64,000 nt of DNA from CBDCYS01 sp965226245 (GCA_965226245.1 CBDDCL010000015.1:3906001-3970000), one strand, 5' to 3'. Shown: positions 39,795-50,079, counted from the stretch's first letter. Program-made: numbers and translations. The notes: generated by a model not told the origin, from the letters alone.

Positions 39795-40821
39795 ATGGGG
39801 TATTTAGTTGACTCCAGTAGCCACAATATGTTGTGGTTGGGGGCATGAAGGAGGACTACCCCCGAAACCTCGTCGAGTTGGAAGCTCGATTCTCGACCGA
39901 GGAGGCGTGCCGGGAGTACCTGCTGAAGCTGCGCTGGCCGGAGGGGTTCGTGTGCCCGCGCTGTGGGATCCAGTCCTCATGGGCCAGCAAACGCAATCTG
40001 CTGCTCTGCGCCGACTGCGGTTACCAGGCCTCGGTGACGGCGGGCACGATTTTCCAGGACACCCGCAAGCCCTTGACGTTGTGGTTCCGGGCGGCTTGGT
40101 GGGTGACAACGCAAAAAGGCGGGGCCAGCGCGCTGGAGTTGCAGCGGGTCTTGGGTTTGGGTAGCTATGTAACCGCCTGGACCTGGCTGCACAAGTTCCG
40201 CCGCGCCATGGTGCGCCCCGGTCGCAATCGGCTGGTCGGCCGGGTGGAGGTGGACGAAACGTATGTGGGCGGAGTCGAAGAGGGCGTCCGAGGTCGCGAA
40301 ATGGTTGGCAAAGCGTTAGTTGCGGTTGCTGCCGAGGAGGATGGGCGCGGTATGGGTCGCATCCGGCTCCGTCGGATCGCGGATGCCTCAGCGGCGAGCT
40401 TGGAAGCCTTTGTCGAAGAAGCTATCCAACCTGGCAGCCTCGTGCACACCGACGGCTGGGAAGGCTATGCGGGATTGGAGAACAAAGGATACCGCCATGA
40501 AGTCACCGTGCTGCGCGGGAAGCGGCAATCGGCGAGTAAGCTGCTGCCGAGAGTCCATCGTGTCGCCTCTCTGCTAAAGCGCTGGCTGTTGGGGACCCAC
40601 CAGGGGGCTGTCAGTCACGAGTATTTGGACTACTACCTGGACGAGTTCACGTTCCGCTTCAACCGGCGGACCTCACGGTCGCGCGGCAAACTTTTCTATC
40701 GCCTCCTCCAGCAGGCGGTCGCCGCCGACCCTGCTCCCTATAAGACAATGGTCGAGGCCACCAGGGCCGGCACCCCCACCCCCAAGATGTAGTGGCTACT
40801 GGAGTCAACTAAATACCCCAT
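39795..40821 (+). mobile_element. ISSod11-like IS1595-family insertion sequence, intact copy
   Basis: 1027 bp. The ends are ATGGGGTATTTAGTTGACTC and its inverse; the 8-bp duplication AATCCCGT flanks it (39787-39794, 40822-40829). It has one transposase gene. This copy is the reference for the scrambled copies at 19062 and 40917. Confidence 0.93.
39845..40792 (+). CDS. IS1595-family (ISSod11-like) transposase
   Basis: 315 residues. Zinc ribbon CPRCGIQSSW ... LCADCGY (about residues 35-60), catalytic VEVDETYVGG and HTDGWEGYAG, then VHRVASLLKRWLLGTHQGAV and LDYYLDEFTFRFNRR, the usual end of the ISSod11 type. ATG 39845 lies right after GGTTGGGGGC. No defects are seen. It is only distantly similar to the transposase at 16890. 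Confidence 0.93.
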   Translation: MKEDYPRNLVELEARFSTEEACREYLLKLRWPEGFVCPRCGIQSSWASKRNLLLCADCGYQASVTAGTIFQDTRKPLTLWFRAAWWVTTQKGGASALELQRVLGLGSYVTAWTWLHKFRRAMVRPGRNRLVGRVEVDETYVGGVEEGVRGREMVGKALVAVAAEEDGRGMGRIRLRRIADASAASLEAFVEEAIQPGSLVHTDGWEGYAGLENKGYRHEVTVLRGKRQSASKLLPRVHRVASLLKRWLLGTHQGAVSHEYLDYYLDEFTFRFNRRTSRSRGKLFYRLLQQAVAADPAPYKTMVEATRAGTPTPKM

Positions 40822-40916
40822 AATCCCGTAACCACCAGTAATCCGCTGTCAGAGGCCCTTCTCCGAGTCGTAGTGAGAGCCACCTATCTGAACCCCGCCC
40901 CAACCAATGAGTTAGG
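40822..40916. repeat. Kinase-tail 3' block, right half
   Basis: AATCCCGTAACCACCAGTAATC, GAGGCCCTTCTCCGAGTCGT and GAGTTAGGA. It corresponds to 31205-31300 and 54190-54285, followed there by the hairpin; here a degenerate IS1595 copy intervenes before hairpin copy C. Confidence 0.55.
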
Positions 40917-41774
40917 ATGGGGTATTTAGTTGACTCCAGTAGCCACAATATGTTGTGGTTGGGGGCATGAAGGAGGACTACCCCCGAAACCTCGTCGAGT
41001 TGGAAGCTCGATTCTCGACCGAGGAGGCGTGCCGGGAGTACCTGCTGAAGCTGCGCTGGCCGGAGGGGTTCGTGTGCCCGCGCTGTGGGATCCAGTCCTC
41101 ATGGGCCAGCAAACGCAATCTGCTGCTCTGCGCCGACTGCGGTTACCAGGCCTCGGTGACGGCGGGCACTGTCCAGGACACCCGCAAGCCCTTGATCTTG
41201 GTGGGTGACAACGCAAAAAGGCGGGGCCAGCGCGCTGGAGTTGCAGCGGGTCTTGGGTTTGGGTAGCTATGTAACCGCCTGGACCTGGCTGCACAAGTTC
41301 CGCCGCGCCATTGCGCCCCGGTCGCACTGGTCGGCCGGGTGGAGGTGGACGAAACTCGAAAGGGCGTCCGAGGTCGCGAAATGGTTGGCAAAGCGTTAGT
41401 TGCGGTTGCTGCCTACATAGTCGCATCCGGCTCCGTCGGATCGCGGATGCCTCAGCGGCGAGCTTGGAAGCCTTTGTCGAAGAAGCTATCCAACCTGGCA
41501 GCCTCGTGCACACCGATGGGAAGTATGCGGGTAACAAAGGATACCAGTAATGCCGCTGAAGCAGCAAGGCGAGTAAGCTTCTGCCGAGTCCATCGTGTCG
41601 CCTCTGAGAGCGCTGTTGGGGACCCGCCCCAACCAATGGACGAGTTCACGTTCCGAATGGTCACGGTCGCGCGGCAAACTTTTCTATCGCAGGCGGTCGC
41701 CGGTGGTAAGACAATGGTCGAGGCCAGGGCCGGCACCCCCACCCCCAAGATGTAGTGGCTACTGGAGTCAACTA
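40917..41774 (+). mobile_element. Degenerate IS1595 copy with many small deletions
   Basis: Starts with the normal end ATGGGGTATTTAG and follows the 1027-bp element but has lost about 170 bp through more than ten short deletions; the right end stops at GTCAACTA. A piece CGCCCCAACCAATG near 41627, inside the element, equals the left flank at 40896. No target duplication is recognisable. Either heavily decayed or an assembly artefact. Confidence 0.75.
40967..41755 (+). pseudogene. IS1595 transposase remains
   Basis: The first 70 residues (MKEDYPRNLVELEARFSTEE ... CADCGYQASVTAGT) equal the intact transposase; after 41168 repeated deletions change frame several times. The DETYVGG and HTDGWEGY motifs are damaged (DETRKG, HTDGK), so the gene cannot be active. 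Confidence 0.85.
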
Positions 41775-41782
41775 TCTGAGCC

Positions 41783-41819
41783 AGATTGCTGGTGGTAAGG
41801 CTTGTTTCGCCACCTATCT
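41783..41819 (+). ncRNA. Kinase-leader hairpin, copy C (diverged)
   Basis: AGAT..GGTGG - TAAGGCTTGTTTCG - CCACC.ATCT: the loop core AAGGCTTGT is kept while the stem differs from the other copies. It lies 140-180 nt before the giant secreted protein gene instead of a kinase. Confidence 0.45.
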
Positions 41820-41959
41820 TGCAACGGGGAGGATCAGGCCGGGTCTACGGTGCCTAATCGGGCTCAGTCCTGCTGGTGGTCGCGCAAGTCTTCGTGCCAG
41901 TTCTGGCCAGGACGATTAAGTTCATAGCGAATGGGTTCCATCCCGATGTGGATTCCTCT

Positions 41960-44900
41960 ATGCGTTCTTGCGTGCTGAACACACCGTCTAAGGTCGGATC
42001 GCTGCTCGGCTCCGCATCCATGTTGACAGGGGCCGTGTTGATCGGGCTGTTTTTCAGCCTTCCGCTGTTTGCCCAAAGCCAAAGCATCACAAATATCGAG
42101 ATCACCCCGAACCGGCAGATTCTCTTCTCCAGCCAGCAGGTTCGGGTGACCGCCTCCGGCGCGGGGTTTACTCAATCGGACTTCATCACCTTCGAACTCT
42201 TACACGAAGACGACCCAAATCTCGATCGCGATTGGAGGTATATTTTTTCCAACCTCCCGTGCCCGCCACCAGAAGACCAGAGTTTGTTAAACACCGGCTG
42301 TGGCGGCCGTATCATCGATGACAACACGATTGAATTCACCATGAGCATTTTTTTTCGGGATGTCGAACACATCGGTCTCCATGACTTACGAGTTGGGGTT
42401 TTGCCGCGGGACCCTACCTCTAATTTTCGGCAGGGCGTAAAACTCAGTGCCTATACAATCGAGCCCCCCAGACAGGATGATTTCATCGACTTGCAGCAGG
42501 TCACCGTCAATCTGAGGGGACGGCCCAGCGAAAAACTCATCGCGTCGCCCAACCAGGTCAATTTTTTCGAACATGACTTCTCCGCCGAATCTGACGTCGA
42601 GATCGAAGTCGTACCTGAGTTCGTTTACCGCCTGTCGCGGTTTCGAAGGGCAAGAATGTGGGTTGTAGCGCAGGATGAGGCCACCGGAGAACGCCTCATG
42701 CAGACGTTCGTGCTCGACCGCGGCCGCGTCCTGCGAAACACCGAAGGGCTCATCCTTGACACGACACAAAACTTCTTCAACCGGTTTGCGTCCCCGGGGA
42801 GAGAAGGATTCATTGTCTTCAGCCTCGTCTTCACCACTGTCGAGACCATGGATTACGCGAATCTCGAGAGCGGCCAGTTCACGGCCTCGAGCCCGATTCG
42901 TGTGTTCTTTGGCGCCACGCTACCGGAACCGCCGCCGCAAGACTTGATCTCACTGAGTAATCCCGACCCGCTCGCTGGAAGCAGTTTGGAACCCGAGTCC
43001 ATCCAGACCTTCGAGGCGGACGTGCATTACTCCCTGCAGAGTGGGGGAACGGGGACGGTGGAACTGCGGCTTCTGGATATGGCGGGCGAAGAGCTGATCT
43101 CTCCCAGTTCCATCCCGGTGGCAGCGGGCGAAGGCAATCCGCGAATGTTTCTGGGACCGGTGATCCTGCCGGCTGAGCCGGACAATCTGTTTCTCAAGGC
43201 TGCACTCCTTGACGATACAGGCAACCTTCTGGCTGAGTCGGACTCGGCGGAGTATCCGGTCCGCTCCCAAAGAGACCTCTTGGAGTTTTCAAGCACCAAC
43301 CCGTCGCCGCCAGACCGGCTTGGTGGCGGATCGATCCAGCAGGGCGCGACAGCGACACTCGCTTACTCGCTGCGAAGCGAGCAGGAGGCGCAAGTTGTCC
43401 TGAATCTTGTCCACGAAAAACCCGGTGGAATGCTGGAAGACGTGATCACTCCGCTATTGATGACTGTCGCGAAGGCAGACGACGGAACGGTCAGCTTCGA
43501 CATCGCGGACTTTCTCGTACCCGAAGAGGGCAGGTTGCTTCTCAAGGCCGGCCTCGTCGCGCCCGATGGACGCCTGCTCGCGAGTGCTGCCGACGTGATC
43601 TTCGAAATCAGCGTGGATTTCACGATGGATCACATCGAGGTCGTGCAGGTTATACAAACCGCCGACAACGCCATACCCCTGATTGCCAACAAGACGACCA
43701 TGATCCGCCCGTTTACAAAAATCGCGGCGGGCCCGGATCAGATGCGCGGGGTCCAAGTGAACGTTCACGCCTTCCGGGGCGGGGCTGAGATCGCAAACTC
43801 CCCTTGGAGACGGACCAATGTTTCCCGAAGCATCACCTCCAAGGAACCCAGCCGCGACTTCATCTCACACGCACACAATCTCACGCTGCCGGCGCACTGG
43901 ACGGAAGAAGGCGAACTGACCCTCCGCGTGGTGGTGAACCCCATCCGAACCATTCCTGAAGCGGACTTCTCGAACAACGAGATGGAAGTAACGGTGCGCT
44001 TTGTAAAGGGTACGCCGTTCTCCATCCGTTATTTGCCTGTTTGCATCGAGATCCCTGGACTGAAGGAGCTTTGTCCCAGCCGGCGGGTCGCAAGTGTCGC
44101 GGGCTTAGTCCCCAAGCTGTTCCCCATCGCCGAACGGGATTTCACCTACAGGGGACTGAACATTCCCGACGCCAAGCTCGATGAGCTTCTTTTTGACGCT
44201 GATGACCCCAAGAAGACCGGAGCAAAAAAGGCCCGCTTCAAAAGCTGGCTGAATCGGACGTACCAGTTGGCGGTGAGCCAGTTCGGCAGTTTCGATCAGC
44301 TCATTGCGTGGCTGCCTCGTGGCGTCGGAGGCGGCACCCTGGGGGGCTTCTCCGACCCGACATGGAACGGCGGCCAGGGCCGGGTCACCGTCGGCTTCGA
44401 TAACAGCGAAGGCAGAGAAGTCTCGGACCTGCCAAGCGCAATCGCGTTAACGAAGTTCATTCTGGCGCATGAGATGAGTCACAACCTGGGCCTCCGGCAT
44501 CCGGCCACAAGTGACAGTTGCGGATCGAAGGACAGCAAGACGGATTGGCCCTACAGCGGACACACGATCCACGAGTATGGATATGACCCCAACGGCGGCC
44601 GGCTCAAGCGTCCGCGGACTCACTACGACCTGATGTCCTACTGCTCTCCTCACGATGTTTGGATCGGTGGTTGGATGTCCGACTTTCACTACAAGAAGCT
44701 GATCGCCGGGATGTTGCAGCCGCAACCGTTGAACGAGGGGCCGGAAGAAGACGAGCCAGGCAAGCAGACTTCGCCCGTCAAGCAAGGAGGTCCCGTAAAC
44801 GTGCTCATGGTCAGCGGGGCCGTGGACCGTGATTTGAACACCGGCCGGATCGAGGAAGTCTACCAATTCGCATCCGGCGCCCCGCTTGTGCCAACCAACC

Positions 44901-47900
44901 CCGCCGGCAACACCTGCCTGCGTTTCAGCGGCGATGCCGGCGCAATCAGCGACTACTGCTTCGAGCTCAGTTTCAGAACCTCCGAAACCGACGAGTCATT
45001 CGCGGAAGACAGCTTTACCGTCGTGACGCCGCTAGATGGGGAAACGACGCGCATCACCCTGCTATTCAACGGCCAGGAACTCGCTTCGCGCTCGGCCTCG
45101 GCGGCACCGCCGGCAGTCCAAATCACCAGCCCCAATGCGGGGGACGCCTGGGACGCCGCGGCCGACGGGACCGTCACTTGGACCGGCAGCGATACGGACG
45201 GCGACTCGCTGCTCTATTCGCTCCTCTATTCATCGGATAACGGCACGACTTGGCTGCCCATTGTGATCGACCTCACCGAGCCAACCCATACGTTCAGCCC
45301 GGCCCTGATCCAAGGCGGCGACGAAGTTCACTTCCGGGTCATCGCCAGTGATGGTTTCCACAGCTCGGAAGCACAGGCAGGGCCCATCACGGTCAACCAG
45401 CGGCCGGAGATCTCGCCCGAACAGGACCCCGTCGACATCGGCCAGGCCGTACTCGGCGATCAGGTCAGCGGGCAGGTCGTGCTGCAGAATCCTGGAACAG
45501 GGCCGCTGGAGGTCGCCTCGGTGGCCACTGATCAGCCGGAGTTCCGGGTCGTTTTTCCGCAAGGGCCGTTCACGATTCGGGCCGGGGCCAGCTTTTCCTT
45601 GGAGGTCAGCTACGAGCCCAGCGCCGAACAAAGCCAATCCGCCACGCTGCTGGTCGCCAGCAACGCCACCGACCAGCCGCGGCTCGCGATTCGGCTCAAC
45701 GGCGAAGGCGTGGACGGGCAGTCGCCGATTTTGCAGCTGGATTCCACGGTCGTCGATTTTGGCGCCGTGGAGATCGGCGAGACACGCAACGCGAATCTTG
45801 TGGGCCGCAACGGAAGCCATGTGGACTTGGCGGTCTCGTGGAGTATCCAGGGCGGCGGCTTTGGTCTGGGCGATCCGGCGACAGCGGCGACCGTGCCCGC
45901 GGGCGAGGAATTTTCGGTTCCGCTTGTTTTCACCGGCGCCGAGGCTGGAGATGCCCTAGGGAGGCTGACACTTACGAGTGATGACCCCGACAAGCCCACC
46001 ACGGAAGTGCCTCTGCTGGCGTTCACGCTGCCGCCGCCCGGCGCCGGCGCCACGCCCGGAGGTCCCCGCATCAACGCCGGAGGCGTGGTCGACGCGGCCA
46101 GCTTCGTCGCGCTGGTGGCGCCCGGGGGCATCAGCAGCATTTTTGGCATCGACCTTGCCGCTGGCGTCGTGCTGGCGAAGGGTGTTCCGCTGCCGGCCGA
46201 GCTGGGTGGAGTACAGGTTCTGGTCAACGGTATCCCCGCGCCGCTGTTTTTTGTCTCGCGGCTGCAGATCAACTTCCAGATTCCTTTTGAAACCCCCATC
46301 GGCCAGACGGTCGAGATCGTGGTGGTTCGAAATGGGGTCCGCGGTCCGCCTGTTCAAGTCACCGTAGCGCAATACGCGCCGGGTATCTTCATGAATCCCA
46401 ACACCGGTGAGCCGATCATCCAACGCCACCCCGACGGGGCGCTGATCACGGCGCGGAACCCGGCCGAGCCTGGTGACGTGTTGCTTGTCTACATGGCCGG
46501 CATTGGCGGTCTGAGCAACCCGCCCCCAAGCGGGGCAGCAGCGCTGGGGTCGCCGCTGGCCACGGCATTGCTGACGCCGGTGGTGACAGTGGGTGGTGTG
46601 CCCGCAACGGTTTTCTTCGCCGGGCTGACTCCGTTCTTCGTCGGGCTGGGGCAGGTCAATATTCAACTGGCGAGCAATTTTGCGCTAACCTCGGAGGCCA
46701 AGTTGCAGGGAGCTTCGACTCTCCCGCTGGTCGTCCGTTTTGGCGACAACGCTAGCCAGACGGTCAACCTGCCGGTCGAGGGCGCTGGGCCTTCGCTAGT
46801 CGACGTGGGTGTGCGGCTCAACGACGTGCAGCCGCGCTCGCTGACGCGCGGTTCACGGATCGGGGTGAACTTGACGGTCTTGAATCCTTCGGGTTATCAA
46901 GGCCCGGCGTTCTTGTCGGCCTACCTATCCGCCGACGCGGTCATTGATCCTGGCGGTGATCCATTGCTGGGCCAGGTGAACTTGGATCTCGACGGGTTGG
47001 ATCAAACCCTGCAGCAATCGTTCACCATTCCCGCGGACGAGGCCCCGGGGTCCTACTTTGTGGGTCTGACGGTAGCTGCAAGCGGCGACACGAACCCCGC
47101 CAACGACACTTCGAATACGATTGGCATCGAAGTGAGCGCCGGGACACCCGCTATCGATGTTGGCGTGCAGCTTGATCAGGTCATCCCGGCGCAAGTAGTG
47201 CAACAGGATCGGCTGACGCTGCGCTACACCGTGCTCAACCCCTCGGGTGTGGCGGGCGCCGCCAGCCGCGGGCTTTATCTTTCCACCGACGCGAACATTT
47301 CGCTGGCCGAAGACACGCTCATCAACACCCGTACGCTCGAACTGGAAGGTGGAGGCGGTGACGAGAACTTCGTCTCCCGCGGCAACCCACTGCCGGACAA
47401 CCTGGCTCCCGGAGCTTATTTTGTGGGCCTGATCGTCTCGATTGAGGGAGATGGCAACCCCGCCAACGACATCTCGAATGCTCTCCCGCTCGAGGTGCTG
47501 GCCGAGCGCCCCGCATTCGACATTGCGGCCCAAATCCAAAGTGTCGATCCGGTCACGGTCGGCGCGGGAGACACGATCACTGTGGAATACACGGCCGCGG
47601 GACAAAACCAGGTATCCGGAACATTTGATCGCTCAGTTTATCTATCCACCGACGCCACCATTACTGCTGCGGACACCCTGCTCAACACCCGCACGGTTGA
47701 TATCGTCGATGGCAACGCGGAGGTGGTGTCGGGCGGGAACATCATCCTGCGCGTTACCGCGCCGGGCGCGTATTTTGTTGGCGTGATTGTCCAAACGGAG
47801 GGCGACACCAACCCCGCCGACAACGTCTCGGCTGGTCTGCCGATCACGGTAGGAACGCAGCGGGCGCCTTTCAACATAGGCGTGACGACGGACAGCGTCA

Positions 47901-48340
47901 GTCCCACCAGCGTGGCGGCCGGTGGTGCGATTTCGGTGACTTACAGTGCGTCGAATCCGCGGGGTGTGACCGGAGAGTACTTCCGCGATGTATATATTTC
48001 GACTGATGCCACCATCACTCAGCAGGACACTTTGATAAATCGGCGGCCTTTGCGCTTGCAGGGCGGCAGCCCCCAAATCACCTCGGCCAACAACGTGCTG
48101 CCACAGACTCTGCCGACGGGAAATTACTTTGTGGGCGTGATTCTCGAGAGCGAAGGCGACAGCGACCCGAGCGACAACGCCTCCAACGGAGTGGCGCTAA
48201 CAATCACGGCAGCGCAGGCGCTCGCACCTGACCGCCTGACGGAGCCGAAACGGTTGGTCGAAGCCCCCGCCAACCAGACCGGCATCCGCCACGAGGACAC
48301 ACCGCAACGAGACTCCAGCCCGACGGACCTCAATCGCTGA
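41960..48340 (+). CDS. Giant secreted metzincin-like protein with HYDIN, TIGR03437 and CARDB domains
   Basis: 2126 residues from ATG 41960, which starts an export signal (MLTGAVLIGLFFSLPLFAQ). The first 600 residues are beta-rich. A metallopeptidase region follows with LAHEMSHNLGLRH (HExxHxxGxxH, His837/841/847) and a Met-turn DLMSYC (Met892), the metzincin hallmark. Then come Ig/FN3-like segments, HYDIN/ASPM-type repeats (about 1147-1354), a TIGR03437-type domain (about 1375-1590) with GVVDAASF and LQINFQIP, and four CARDB-like repeats of about 113 residues, each with GxYFVGL and GDxNPAND motifs. Probably an extracellular protease or adhesin. ATG 41960 gives the signal peptide at the very N-terminus; the 41876 start would bury it. 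Confidence 0.85.
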   Translation: MRSCVLNTPSKVGSLLGSASMLTGAVLIGLFFSLPLFAQSQSITNIEITPNRQILFSSQQVRVTASGAGFTQSDFITFELLHEDDPNLDRDWRYIFSNLPCPPPEDQSLLNTGCGGRIIDDNTIEFTMSIFFRDVEHIGLHDLRVGVLPRDPTSNFRQGVKLSAYTIEPPRQDDFIDLQQVTVNLRGRPSEKLIASPNQVNFFEHDFSAESDVEIEVVPEFVYRLSRFRRARMWVVAQDEATGERLMQTFVLDRGRVLRNTEGLILDTTQNFFNRFASPGREGFIVFSLVFTTVETMDYANLESGQFTASSPIRVFFGATLPEPPPQDLISLSNPDPLAGSSLEPESIQTFEADVHYSLQSGGTGTVELRLLDMAGEELISPSSIPVAAGEGNPRMFLGPVILPAEPDNLFLKAALLDDTGNLLAESDSAEYPVRSQRDLLEFSSTNPSPPDRLGGGSIQQGATATLAYSLRSEQEAQVVLNLVHEKPGGMLEDVITPLLMTVAKADDGTVSFDIADFLVPEEGRLLLKAGLVAPDGRLLASAADVIFEISVDFTMDHIEVVQVIQTADNAIPLIANKTTMIRPFTKIAAGPDQMRGVQVNVHAFRGGAEIANSPWRRTNVSRSITSKEPSRDFISHAHNLTLPAHWTEEGELTLRVVVNPIRTIPEADFSNNEMEVTVRFVKGTPFSIRYLPVCIEIPGLKELCPSRRVASVAGLVPKLFPIAERDFTYRGLNIPDAKLDELLFDADDPKKTGAKKARFKSWLNRTYQLAVSQFGSFDQLIAWLPRGVGGGTLGGFSDPTWNGGQGRVTVGFDNSEGREVSDLPSAIALTKFILAHEMSHNLGLRHPATSDSCGSKDSKTDWPYSGHTIHEYGYDPNGGRLKRPRTHYDLMSYCSPHDVWIGGWMSDFHYKKLIAGMLQPQPLNEGPEEDEPGKQTSPVKQGGPVNVLMVSGAVDRDLNTGRIEEVYQFASGAPLVPTNPAGNTCLRFSGDAGAISDYCFELSFRTSETDESFAEDSFTVVTPLDGETTRITLLFNGQELASRSASAAPPAVQITSPNAGDAWDAAADGTVTWTGSDTDGDSLLYSLLYSSDNGTTWLPIVIDLTEPTHTFSPALIQGGDEVHFRVIASDGFHSSEAQAGPITVNQRPEISPEQDPVDIGQAVLGDQVSGQVVLQNPGTGPLEVASVATDQPEFRVVFPQGPFTIRAGASFSLEVSYEPSAEQSQSATLLVASNATDQPRLAIRLNGEGVDGQSPILQLDSTVVDFGAVEIGETRNANLVGRNGSHVDLAVSWSIQGGGFGLGDPATAATVPAGEEFSVPLVFTGAEAGDALGRLTLTSDDPDKPTTEVPLLAFTLPPPGAGATPGGPRINAGGVVDAASFVALVAPGGISSIFGIDLAAGVVLAKGVPLPAELGGVQVLVNGIPAPLFFVSRLQINFQIPFETPIGQTVEIVVVRNGVRGPPVQVTVAQYAPGIFMNPNTGEPIIQRHPDGALITARNPAEPGDVLLVYMAGIGGLSNPPPSGAAALGSPLATALLTPVVTVGGVPATVFFAGLTPFFVGLGQVNIQLASNFALTSEAKLQGASTLPLVVRFGDNASQTVNLPVEGAGPSLVDVGVRLNDVQPRSLTRGSRIGVNLTVLNPSGYQGPAFLSAYLSADAVIDPGGDPLLGQVNLDLDGLDQTLQQSFTIPADEAPGSYFVGLTVAASGDTNPANDTSNTIGIEVSAGTPAIDVGVQLDQVIPAQVVQQDRLTLRYTVLNPSGVAGAASRGLYLSTDANISLAEDTLINTRTLELEGGGGDENFVSRGNPLPDNLAPGAYFVGLIVSIEGDGNPANDISNALPLEVLAERPAFDIAAQIQSVDPVTVGAGDTITVEYTAAGQNQVSGTFDRSVYLSTDATITAADTLLNTRTVDIVDGNAEVVSGGNIILRVTAPGAYFVGVIVQTEGDTNPADNVSAGLPITVGTQRAPFNIGVTTDSVSPTSVAAGGAISVTYSASNPRGVTGEYFRDVYISTDATITQQDTLINRRPLRLQGGSPQITSANNVLPQTLPTGNYFVGVILESEGDSDPSDNASNGVALTITAAQALAPDRLTEPKRLVEAPANQTGIRHEDTPQRDSSPTDLNR

Positions 48341-49034
48341 GTCGCTCCAGGATACCCGCCGCCCTTGCTGCTGGTTTTGAGCACGCTTTGCAACAGGGTG
48401 ACCTTGTGAAACGCGTCGGTGCTGTTTTCTTGGGAACAGTGAGACTCCCGGCGCTCACTGCTCCCAAGGCAGCTTGAGGGCTTCTTTGTTCCGGATGTTG
48501 TTATCCCTGGAATCAAATTCGGCACGTGTGTCCAGTGAAGGCTGGCATGTTCAGTGGGAGACAGTCCCACCGGGGTAAGCATGCGCGGAAGAGACGAATC
48601 CGGTATGAAGCGTTCCGCGACCGCAAACAGGACTAAGTCCCACGAAACGAACTACATAGTGCCTGTGGGCCGATAACTGTTGATTAATCCCGTAACCACC
48701 AGTAATCAAGGCTCGTTGGCTCTTAACATGCTACAATGAAAGCAGTTAACCCAGTTTCTGAGAACTGAGTAGCCAACCGGGCGCAGTCGGCGTTCTCCAA
48801 GGGCCGCTTGGTGGCCTCTCGCCGAGAAATCCCAGCCAAAGGCCCAAGATCGAGCTTCTCGCGCCTTTCCGGGAAAGTCGGTGCGAAGTACCCTTCCGAG
48901 GTCGAGACAACGACTCAGAGCGGTTCAGAGCACAGGTTTCGGCGAGCCACCCGGCTGTCGCCTTCCGCCTAAATATTGCGACACCCTGCCAGAGTGCGAA
49001 GGGCACTTCCCGCGAACCCCCGTCACCGGCAAGT
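48341..49034. other. Intergenic region with kinase-tail scar and repeat blocks
   Basis: 48604-48635 still encodes FRDRKQD and a stop, the end of a kinase/PD40 gene. The 3' block follows (GAAACGAACTACATAGTGCC, AATCCCGTAACCACCAGTAATC) at 48640-48710. The hairpin TGTCGC-CTTCCGCCTAAATATT-GCGACA lies at 48953-48985. No complete gene. Confidence 0.55.
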
Positions 49035-49673
49035 TTAACGATTATGCTGCCCGTTGGCCGGTAGCCGTCCCCATGTAGGATGCCCGTCAAAGTACTGATT
49101 CGACGTCAAGCGCCTGACATTCGAGCCGTCCCCAGTTATGACGTAGAGATCAAAAAAGTCGAAGTCATCGCTTGTCGCGCTCTGAGGCCGATCGCGCGTG
49201 GAGTGAAAGACGATTGATCGCCCATCCGGTGACCACGCTGGCCTGGCATCCACGCCTTGATCCTGCGTTAGCCGCACGATGCCGGTGCCGTCGGCGTTCA
49301 TGACGTAGATATCGAAGTTCCCATCCTGCGCCCTGTCAAACGCGATTTTCGACCCGTCCGGCGACCACGCCGGTCCCTGGCTGGATATGCTAGCGTTTGT
49401 CGTTCGCGTCAGTTGCCGGACGAGCGCGCTCCCGAGCTCGACCGCGAAGATTTCCCACGTCACGGCCCCTTTCGACACGAACGCGATGTGTTTGCCATCT
49501 GGCGACCATGACGGCCCACTGCTGGGATCGGGCAAGCCCTCAATCTTTCGGACGTTCGATCCGTCGGCCTCGACGATAAAGATGGCGCCCGATTGTGCGA
49601 ACGCGATCTGACGTCCGTCTGGCGACCACGCTGGTTGGGCAGGCTGACCCGCGACAACGTCGCCGATACGCAC
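49035..49673 (-). pseudogene. TolB-like PD40 propeller fragment
   Basis: Four to five PD40 blades: QPAWSPDGRQIAFAQSGAIF, GPSWSPDGKHIAFVSKGAVT, GPAWSPDGSKIAFDRAQDGN and RPAWSPDGRSIVFHSTRDRP. TolB-type propellers need six blades and here no signal peptide or other domain precedes them; the GTG at 49673 lies inside the overlap with an acetyltransferase remnant on the other strand. Probably the 3' part of a larger gene (kinase or wHTH fusion) whose 5' end was deleted. Confidence 0.7.
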
Positions 49674-50079
49674 ACGTTCATCGATTCATCACTGCGGAAG
49701 TTGGCCAGACAAGAAGGGTTGACTGCCGGGATCTGGCGGGAAGGCCGCTTTGCTGGTGTGGTGGGAGTCATTCTGAATCCCAGGACGCCGACCGGCGAGT
49801 TCGGCTATTGGCTCTGTGCGGAGTTCCAAGGTAAAGGACTCATGACCCGAACGATTGGGGCCGTGCTGCCATGCCTGTTTGAGGACCGAAAGCTGCACCG
49901 GGCCGAGATCCATTGCGCGCCCGAGAACGTCAGGAGTTGTGCGATTCCGAAACGCCTGGGGTTCGGCTTGAGGGTACTATGCGCCAGGCGGAACACGTTG
50001 ACGACCGCTGGGTAGATCATCACTTGTTCGCGTTACTTCGTTCAGAGTGGCTGAGAAGAGATTCAGCAAGTGATGCAGG
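49640..50079 (+). pseudogene. GNAT (RimJ/RimL-type) acetyltransferase remnant
   Basis: The frame gives NVADTHTFIDSSLRKLARQE, GIWREGRFAGVVGVIL, FGYWLCAEFQGKGLMTRTIG (acetyl-CoA loop, here QGKGL) and HCAPENVRSCAIPKRLGFGL. Near 49968 it shifts frame and continues as LEGTMRQAEHVDDRWVDHHL and FALLRSEW. The first 45 residues are absent. One truncation and one frameshift mark it as dead. Confidence 0.8.

Noticed and set aside
48746..49090. 114-residue minus-strand frame before the PD40 fragment
   Set aside because: It crosses the hairpin repeat and has no coding-like motifs.
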